Below are positions 10,477 through 16,624 of a DNA stretch of 16,624 bases, in pieces. The position numbers and the translations under genes are program-made. Each line of letters opens with the position of its first letter. Position 1 is the first letter of the stretch. A model generated the notes under the pieces. It was not told where the DNA came from. It made no database searches and saw nothing but the letters and a program-made list of their open reading frames with translations. Source of the stretch: Amphritea sp. (GTDB lineage Bacteria; Pseudomonadota; Gammaproteobacteria; Pseudomonadales; Balneatricaceae); contig JAGPUU010000262.1 in assembly GCA_018067325.1 (NCBI GenBank), positions 1-16,624 on the forward strand. The letters run 5' to 3'.

Positions 10477-12567
10477 TTATCTTGCATTGATTACTGCTTC
10501 AGCGACATTTTTTGACGCTTCACCATAATCAAGGAATTCCATAGAGTAGGTTGCACGACCTTGGGTAGCAGAGCGGAGATCGGTAGCATAACCAAACATC
10601 TCACCCAGCGGTACCTGGGCGTCAATTATTTTACCAGAACTACTATCTGTCATACCCTGCACCAAACCACGACGACGGCTAAGGTCACCCATAACGTCAC
10701 CCATGTAGTTTTCAGGTGTAACAACTTCTACTTTCATCACTGGCTCAAGCAGACAGGGACTTGCTTCCTGCGCATACTTTTTAAGCGCCTGAGATGCAGC
10801 AATTTTAAACGCCATCTCGTTAGAGTCAACATCATGGAAGGAGCCGTCATACAGACGCGCCTTCAGGCCGATAAGCGGATAACCGGCAATTACACCGTTC
10901 TTCATCTGCTCCGCGACACCCTTTTCAATCGCAGGGATATATTCCTTAGGAATAGAACCACCCACGATCTCATTGATGAACTCCAGCCCCTCCTCATCGG
11001 AAGGGCTAAACTCAATGACGACATGGCCATACTGACCACGACCACCGGACTGACGGATAAACTTGTGGTTTGCCACGACAGACTTGCGGATTTTCTCGCG
11101 ATAGGCCACCTGCGGCTTACCGATGTTCGCTGACACGCTAAATTCACGCCTCATGCGATCCACCAGAATATCCAGGTGTAATTCGCCCATGCCTGAGATG
11201 ATTGTCTGGCCGGTCTCAGGGTCGGTCTCAACCCGGAAGGAAGGATCTTCTTGCGCTAGCTTACCCAGTGCAAGACCCATCTTTTCCTGGTCTGCCTGTG
11301 ATCTAGGCTCAACCGCTACTGAAATTACCGGCTCAGGAAACTCCATGCGTTCCAGAATGATTCGATCATTAGGACTGCACAGCGTCTCTCCAGTAGTAAC
11401 ATCTTTCACACCGATCAGAGCTGCGATATCGCCTGCGCGAACCTCTTTAATCTCTTCCCGGTTATTTGCGTGCATCTGCACCATCCGCCCAACGCGATCT
11501 TTCTTACCTTTAACAGAGTTAACAATACTGTCACCGGAAGCCAGCACGCCAGAGTACACCCGAACAAATGTCAGCGTACCTACGAATGGGTCAGTTGCAA
11601 TTTTAAACGCCAGAGCTGCAAAAGGAGCACTATCATCGGCTTCACGCGTTGCAACGGTTTCATCGTCATCGAGCACACCCTCAATCGCCTTAACTTCCAC
11701 CGGCGACGGCATATACTCAATAACGGCATCCAAAACCGCCTGAACACCTTTATTCTTAAATGCAGAACCTGCCTGCATCAGAACCAGGTCATTATCAAGG
11801 GTACGGCGACGCAAGCCTGCCTTGATATCTTCATTGGACAGATCACCCTCTTCAAGGTACTTATCCATCAACTCGTCAGTAGCTTCAGCAGCCGCTTCTA
11901 TCATCTGCTCACGCAGATCTTCAGCTTGTCCCTGCAGCTCAGCTGGGATCTCTTCCAGCTCGTAAGTCATCCCCTGATCCGATTCATTCCACATAATGGC
12001 TTTCATACGGACCAGATCGACAACACCTTTAAACTCTTCCTCTGCACCGATCGGGAAATTGATCGGCACAGCATGAGCACCCAGACGCTCTTTCAACTGA
12101 TCAGCGACCATGAAGAAGTCTGCGCCCGCACGGTCCATCTTATTGACGAACACCATGCGTGGTACTTCATACTTGTTTGCCTGACGCCATACGGTCTCAG
12201 TTTGAGGCTGAACACCAGAAGACGCACACAACACCACAACTGCACCATCAAGTACCCGCAGAGAACGCTCAACTTCAATCGTGAAGTCAACGTGCCCCGG
12301 TGTATCAATGATGTTGATCCGGTGCTGATCAAACTGCTGGCTCATACCACTCCAGAAACAGGTAGTCGCAGCGGAGGTGATAGTGATACCACGCTCCTGT
12401 TCCTGCTCCATCCAATCCATGGTCGCTGCGCCATCATGTACTTCACCGATTTTATGAGACATACCGGTGTAGAACAGAACGCGTTCAGTCGTAGTGGTTT
12501 TACCCGCATCAACATGGGCAACGATACCGATATTTCGGTATCTGTTAATAGGCGTTTTACGAGCCAA
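10477..12567 (-). CDS. fusA: Translation elongation factor G
   Basis: This 696-residue GTPase drives translocation of tRNA and mRNA on the ribosome (E. coli: 704). Motifs are G1 AHVDAGKT (17-24), G2 RGITI (59-63), G3 DTPGH (88-92) and G4 NKMD (142-145). Domain II begins around residue 290, and the C-terminal domains IV-V include [12 protein letters not shown] and the EF-G signature [16 protein letters not shown]. The start is a rare TTG at 12567 ([15 protein letters not shown]), eight bases after GAGG. A TGA lies in frame two codons upstream, with only GTT between, and the family N-terminus begins exactly here, so no ATG start is available. It lies 30 bases after rpsG and 30 before tuf, the standard str arrangement. 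Confidence 0.97.
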   Translation of the reverse strand: MARKTPINRYRNIGIVAHVDAGKTTTTERVLFYTGMSHKIGEVHDGAATMDWMEQEQERGITITSAATTCFWSGMSQQFDQHRINIIDTPGHVDFTIEVERSLRVLDGAVVVLCASSGVQPQTETVWRQANKYEVPRMVFVNKMDRAGADFFMVADQLKERLGAHAVPINFPIGAEEEFKGVVDLVRMKAIMWNESDQGMTYELEEIPAELQGQAEDLREQMIEAAAEATDELMDKYLEEGDLSNEDIKAGLRRRTLDNDLVLMQAGSAFKNKGVQAVLDAVIEYMPSPVEVKAIEGVLDDDETVATREADDSAPFAALAFKIATDPFVGTLTFVRVYSGVLASGDSIVNSVKGKKDRVGRMVQMHANNREEIKEVRAGDIAALIGVKDVTTGETLCSPNDRIILERMEFPEPVISVAVEPRSQADQEKMGLALGKLAQEDPSFRVETDPETGQTIISGMGELHLDILVDRMRREFSVSANIGKPQVAYREKIRKSVVANHKFIRQSGGRGQYGHVVIEFSPSDEEGLEFINEIVGGSIPKEYIPAIEKGVAEQMKNGVIAGYPLIGLKARLYDGSFHDVDSNEMAFKIAASQALKKYAQEASPCLLEPVMKVEVVTPENYMGDVMGDLSRRRGLVQGMTDSSSGKIIDAQVPLGEMFGYATDLRSATQGRATYSMEFLDYGEASKNVAEAVINAR

Positions 12568-12597
12568 AACTCAATCCTCGGAACTTCATAAAAAAGC

Positions 12598-13068
12598 TTA
12601 GAAGCGGTAGTGAGCGAATGCTTTGTTCGCTTCAGCCATGCGATGAACGTCTTCACGTTTCTTCACAGCTGCGCCACGACCTTCAACTGCATCACCGATT
12701 TCACCGGCCAAACGCAGCGCCATGGATTTTTCACCACGCTTACGAGCAGAATCCACCAACCAACGCATAGCCAGTGCTACACGACGGGATGGGCGCACTT
12801 CTACAGGCACCTGGTAAGTAGCACCACCTACACGGCGAGATTTAACCTCAACCATAGGCTGGATAGCTTCTAAAGCTTTGTTGAATGCTTCAATTGGATC
12901 TTCATCAGTACGCTGTGCAATTGTTTCCAGCGCGCCGTAAACGATCTTCTCAGCAACAGATTTCTTACCACTGATCATCAAGTGGTTAGTAAATTTTGCC
13001 AGTGTAATGTTACCGAACTTAGGATCCGGCAGGATTTCACGTTTTGCCGCAACTCTTCTTCTTGGCAT
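12598..13068 (-). CDS. rpsG: 30S ribosomal protein S7
   Basis: This 156-residue primary binding protein organises the head of the 30S subunit near the E site and decoding region. It starts [19 protein letters not shown] at ATG 13068, after AAGGGG. Family blocks are present: [25 protein letters not shown], the beta-hairpin region [24 protein letters not shown], and the C-terminal [21 protein letters not shown]. In E. coli S7 represses the str operon by binding the rpsL-rpsG spacer; that spacer is 142 bases here and contains two clear hairpins. Confidence 0.98.
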   Translation of the reverse strand: MPRRRVAAKREILPDPKFGNITLAKFTNHLMISGKKSVAEKIVYGALETIAQRTDEDPIEAFNKALEAIQPMVEVKSRRVGGATYQVPVEVRPSRRVALAMRWLVDSARKRGEKSMALRLAGEIGDAVEGRGAAVKKREDVHRMAEANKAFAHYRF

Positions 13069-13085
13069 GATAAGCCCCTTAATCT

Positions 13086-13122
13086 AGGTCTTCAGGTTAT
13101 TTCAGGAATTGATACCTGACCT
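13086..13122 (-). promoter_or_regulatory. Candidate S7 operator hairpin before rpsG
   Basis: On the plus strand AGGT-CTT-CAGGT (13086-13097) pairs with ACCTG-ACCT (13114-13122): 5 bp, a 3-base bulge on one side, then 4 bp, with a 16-base loop. It ends 18 bases before the rpsG start codon, close to its ribosome-binding site. S7 is known to regulate the E. coli str operon through structure in this spacer. I see no primary sequence I can match to that site with certainty, so the call rests on position. Confidence 0.4.
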
Positions 13123-13160
13123 TACTCTTATTGCTTGCGGTCTAGCTCTAGTTGTATAGC

Positions 13161-13178
13161 CGGTTGTTTGCACAACCG
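13161..13178 (-). other. Tetraloop hairpin in the rpsL-rpsG spacer
   Basis: CGGTTGT (13161-13167) and ACAACCG (13172-13178) form a perfect 7-bp stem; in the transcript the loop is GCAA, a stable GNRA tetraloop. It begins about 30 bases after the rpsL stop. No T-run follows, so termination is unlikely. It may be part of a folded S7-responsive spacer together with the 13086-13122 hairpin. Confidence 0.5.
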
Positions 13179-13210
13179 TTGCCTGACTTCTGTCGCTGTC
13201 CCGTAAACTA

Positions 13211-13606
<396 letters not shown>

Positions 13607-13615
13607 TTAAGCACC

Positions 13616-13643
13616 AAAAAAACAGGATTTTTTTCACTCCTGT
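13616..13643 (-). terminator. Second hairpin with T7 run after rpoC
   Basis: In transcript sense ACAGGA (13643-13638) pairs with TCCTGT (13627-13622) over 6 bp around a 10-base A-rich loop, and the T-run extends to 13616. The stem is short but the T7 run is the longest in the window. Taken with the 12-bp hairpin immediately upstream, it makes a plausible tandem terminator between rpoC and rpsL. Confidence 0.6.
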
Positions 13644-13650
13644 CACGAAA

Positions 13651-13678
13651 GGGCCGAGATTGTACTCAATCTCGGCCC
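13651..13678 (-). terminator. Strong hairpin after rpoC (12-bp perfect stem)
   Basis: GGGCCGAGATTG (13651-13662) and CAATCTCGGCCC (13667-13678) are exact complements with a 4-base loop, the longest perfect stem found here. In the transcript it starts about 33 bases after the rpoC stop and is followed by only TTTCG. It is likely the rpoBC terminator or 3'-end stabiliser, working with the T7-tailed hairpin downstream. Confidence 0.75.
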
Positions 13679-13711
13679 ATCAGGTCAATATTCGACCAGA
13701 TTTATTCTGAA

Positions 13712-16624
13712 TCAGGCATCACTCGCCGCTTGATTCAACGCTTCGGTCAGCGCCAATTGAACGTCTTCTGCACTTACAGATACGTTATCATCAACTTTCT
13801 GAGCCTTACGCTTACGCGCTTTGTGGTATGCCAAACCGGTACCAGCCGGAATCAGACGTCCCACAACAACGTTTTCTTTCAGACCACGCAGGTAATCCTT
13901 CTTGCCACATACCGCACCTTCGGTGAGTACGCGGGTAGTTTCCTGGAAGGAAGCCGCAGAGATGAAGGACTCAGTCGCCAGGGATGCTTTGGTGATACCC
14001 AGCAGTACGCGATCGTACTTAGCCAGCATCTTACCTTCAGCTTCCAGGCGCTTATTCGCTTCAATTACCTTGTGGTATTCAGCCTGCTCACCATTGATGA
14101 ACGTACTATCTCCACCGTTGGTGATATCAACTTTACGCAGCATCTGACGACAAATAACTTCGATGTGCTTATCGTTAATACCAACACCCTGGAGGCGATA
14201 TACGTCCTGAATTTCAGTGGTAATATATTTCGCCAGCTCAGCAACACCTTTGATGCGCAGAATATCGTGTGAATTAGACGGGCCATCAGAGATAACCTCG
14301 CCTTTCTCAACCGTCTCGCCTTCAAATACGTTCAGGTTACGCCATTTTGGAATCATGATCTCAATTGGATCAGCATTCTGAGGAGAGATAACCAGACGCT
14401 TCTTACCCTTAGTTTCTTTACCGAAGGTAATAGTACCGGAGATCTCAGCCAGGATAGACGACTCTTTCGGCTTACGCGCTTCAAACAAGTCAGCAACCCG
14501 TGGCAGACCACCGGTGATATCCTTGTTTACAGAGCCTTCCTGAGGGATACGAGCCAATACATCACCGACACCCACCTCTCCACCATCACTCAGGTTCAAA
14601 ATCGCCTTAGCAGGCAGCAGGTACTGTGCAGGCTGGTCCGTTCCTGGGTGGAACAGATCATCACCCGTAGTAGCGTCTACCAAACGGATCAGAGGACGAA
14701 TATCCTTGCCCGCAGCAGGACGCACAGCGGCATCCAGAATCTCAATAGTCGACAGACCGGTTAATTCATCAGTCTGCTGCTTAACGGTAACACCGTCATT
14801 GATACCAACAAACTGAAGCTTACCCGCAACCTCAGAGATGATTGGATGGGTATGCGGATCCCAGTTTGCAACAACAGCACCAGCATCAACCGTGGAACCA
14901 TCTTGAACCTTGATAACAGAACCGTAAGGTAGCTTATAACGCTCACGCTCACGACCGTGCTCATCGGTTACACCCAACTCACCGGAACGGGATGTTGTAA
15001 CCAAAGAGCCATCAGCTTTTTCTACTGCTTTCAGGTTGTGCATCCGAATCGTACCGGAGTTTTTCACCTGAACGCTGTCAACAGCCGCTGCCCGCGATGC
15101 CGCTCCACCGATGTGGAAGGTACGCATGGTAAGCTGTGTACCTGGCTCACCGATTGACTGTGCTGCGATAACGCCGACCGCTTCACCCGGGTTAACCCGA
15201 TGTCCACGACCCAAGTCACGACCGTAACAACTGGCACAGAGACCGAAGGTAGTTTCACAGGTAATTGCACTGCGAACCACAATCTCATCGATAGAAGAGT
15301 AACGCTCTTCATCGTCAAGACGCTTAACCCAAGTCTCATCCATCAGAGTGCCCGCTTCAAGCAGCACTTCTTTACCGGTCGGATCCATTACATCTTTAGC
15401 AACGGTACGACCCAGAACACGATAACCCAGACCGACAACTACGTCGCCACCCTCGATCAACGGCTGCATGATCATACCCGCTTCGGTACCACAATCTTCT
15501 TCAGTGATTACCAGATCCTGCGCTACGTCAACCAGACGACGAGTCAAGTAACCGGAGTTCGCAGTCTTCAATGCGGTATCCGCCAGACCTTTACGCGCTC
15601 CGTGAGTAGAGATGAAGTACTGAAGTACGTTCAGACCTTCACGGAAGTTTGCGGTGATAGGCGTTTCAATGATGGAGCCATCTGGCTTAGCCATCAGACC
15701 ACGCATACCCGCCAACTGACGAATCTGCGCCGCACTACCTCGGGCACCGGAGTCAGCCATCATATAAACTGAGTTGAAGGAATCCTGAACGACCGTATTG
15801 CCATCGCGATCCAGAACCTCCTCCCGCTTCAGATTATCCATCATCTTCTTAGCCAGAATTTCATTGGCGCGGGACCAGATGTCGATAACCTTGTTATATT
15901 TCTCGCCCTGGGTAACCAGACCATCGGCAAACTGCATCTCGATCTCTTTCACTTCAGCATCAGCTGCGGCGATGATCTCAGCTTTCTCATCCGGGATAAC
16001 GAAATCGTTAACACCGATAGAAGAGCCGGAAACAGTTGCCTGACGGAAGCCCATGTACATAACTTGGTCAGCAAAGATAACGGTGTCTTTCAAACCAACA
16101 ATACGATAAGCGGTGTTGATCAGACGTGATATAGCTTTCTTCGTCATCGCCAGGTTTACCAGTTCAAACGGCAAACCTGTAGGCACGATATCAAACAACA
16201 TAGCACGACCAACAGTTGTTTCCTGAATGGTAATGCGATGCTCTTCGTTGCCTTCGATATCACGGATAGTTTCGTTAATACGAACCTTAACAATTGCCTG
16301 CAGATCAACCTGCTTGGCACCGTAGGCGCGCTGAACTTCCTTAATATCGGCAAAGACAGTACCTTCACCCTGAGCATTGATACGTGAACGGGTCATCCAG
16401 TACAGACCCAGTACTACGTCCTGAGATGGAACGATGATTGGCTCACCGTTCGCAGGAGACAGTACGTTGTTGGTTGACATCATCAGCGCGCGAGCTTCCA
16501 GCTGCGCTTCAATTGTCAGCGGTACGTGTACCGCCATCTGGTCACCATCGAAGTCGGCGTTAAATGCTGTACAAACCAATGGGTGCAATTGAATGGCTTT
16601 ACCTTCAATCAGAACCGGCTCAAA
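13712..16624 (-). CDS. rpoC: RNA polymerase subunit beta', central and C-terminal part
   Basis: This is the rest of beta', entering the window at F437 ([13 protein letters not shown]) and ending NQAASDA with TGA at 13714-13712. The active-site magnesium loop NADFDGD is residues 458-464, so the three aspartates are D460, D462 and D464 as in E. coli. The second zinc site is C814, C892, C899 and C902 ([12 protein letters not shown]). The bridge helix and trigger loop region ([36 protein letters not shown]) is intact. There is no start codon here: a TTG at 16588 is internal Leu449 and not a start. The last 59 bases repeat positions 1-59, which gives the exact splice to the 5' part. Genes split at rpoC occur in some phyla, but here the frame is continuous across the join. 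Confidence 0.97.
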   Translation of the reverse strand, partial: FEPVLIEGKAIQLHPLVCTAFNADFDGDQMAVHVPLTIEAQLEARALMMSTNNVLSPANGEPIIVPSQDVVLGLYWMTRSRINAQGEGTVFADIKEVQRAYGAKQVDLQAIVKVRINETIRDIEGNEEHRITIQETTVGRAMLFDIVPTGLPFELVNLAMTKKAISRLINTAYRIVGLKDTVIFADQVMYMGFRQATVSGSSIGVNDFVIPDEKAEIIAAADAEVKEIEMQFADGLVTQGEKYNKVIDIWSRANEILAKKMMDNLKREEVLDRDGNTVVQDSFNSVYMMADSGARGSAAQIRQLAGMRGLMAKPDGSIIETPITANFREGLNVLQYFISTHGARKGLADTALKTANSGYLTRRLVDVAQDLVITEEDCGTEAGMIMQPLIEGGDVVVGLGYRVLGRTVAKDVMDPTGKEVLLEAGTLMDETWVKRLDDEERYSSIDEIVVRSAITCETTFGLCASCYGRDLGRGHRVNPGEAVGVIAAQSIGEPGTQLTMRTFHIGGAASRAAAVDSVQVKNSGTIRMHNLKAVEKADGSLVTTSRSGELGVTDEHGRERERYKLPYGSVIKVQDGSTVDAGAVVANWDPHTHPIISEVAGKLQFVGINDGVTVKQQTDELTGLSTIEILDAAVRPAAGKDIRPLIRLVDATTGDDLFHPGTDQPAQYLLPAKAILNLSDGGEVGVGDVLARIPQEGSVNKDITGGLPRVADLFEARKPKESSILAEISGTITFGKETKGKKRLVISPQNADPIEIMIPKWRNLNVFEGETVEKGEVISDGPSNSHDILRIKGVAELAKYITTEIQDVYRLQGVGINDKHIEVICRQMLRKVDITNGGDSTFINGEQAEYHKVIEANKRLEAEGKMLAKYDRVLLGITKASLATESFISAASFQETTRVLTEGAVCGKKDYLRGLKENVVVGRLIPAGTGLAYHKARKRKAQKVDDNVSVSAEDVQLALTEALNQAASDA
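16566..16624. repeat. Terminal direct repeat, right copy (contig end overlap)
   Basis: This is identical to positions 1-59. Positions here equal left-end positions plus 16565. Codon boundaries of rpoC agree in both copies (a codon starts at 59 and at 16624 on the minus strand), which supports end-to-end closure. Confidence 0.95.

Noticed and set aside
11470..12591. A 373-codon open frame on the plus strand across fusA
   Set aside because: It lies wholly antisense to conserved fusA, has no recognisable domain and no clear ribosome-binding site. Long antisense frames are common opposite biased codon use.

Overview
The window carries only core translation and transcription genes, all on the minus strand: thirteen protein genes (rpoC appears as two pieces) and one tRNA. 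Read along that strand, the order is rpoC (central and 3' part), rpsL, rpsG, fusA, tuf, tRNA-Trp, secE, nusG, rplK, rplA, rplJ, rplL, rpoB, rpoC (5' part). Protein sequences, gene order and the E. coli-like RpoC numbering point to a gammaproteobacterium. The 407-residue EF-Tu and the general character of RpoB suggest an Oceanospirillales-like marine lineage; this is an impression from memory of the families, not a search result.

The first 59 bases are identical to the last 59. Joining the ends makes one uninterrupted rpoC reading frame of 1406 codons, with NADFDGD at residues 458-464 as in E. coli. The sequence is therefore a closed loop of 16565 bp, linearised inside rpoC. In many gammaproteobacteria this block lies between two nearly identical tuf genes: tufB - tRNA-Trp - secE - nusG - rplKAJL - rpoBC - rpsL - rpsG - fusA - tufA. 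Here one tuf has the upstream neighbour of tufA (fusA) and the downstream neighbour of tufB (tRNA-Trp). The simplest reading is a loop closed through the tuf repeat: an assembly-graph collapse, or less likely a real tufA x tufB recombination circle or tandem duplication. No replication, partition, integrase or transposase gene is present.

By region (minus-strand sense): tandem hairpins with a T7 run separate rpoC from the str genes rpsL-rpsG-fusA-tuf. tRNA-Trp follows tuf and precedes secE-nusG, which ends in a good intrinsic terminator. rplK-rplA overlap by one base. A large folded leader resembling the L10 autoregulatory leader precedes rplJ-rplL. A terminator-like attenuator flanked by two further hairpins lies between rplL and rpoB, and a 10-bp inverted repeat lies between rpoB and rpoC. 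No gene-free stretch exceeds 215 bp.

The products make RNA polymerase (beta, beta'), its elongation factor NusG, ribosomal proteins S12, S7, L11, L1, L10 and L7/L12, the elongation factors EF-Tu and EF-G that act on the L11/L10/L7-L12 stalk, and the SecE translocon subunit. I see no new biological system. The unusual points are the loop topology, a TTG start for fusA, and the arrangement of RNA structures between genes.
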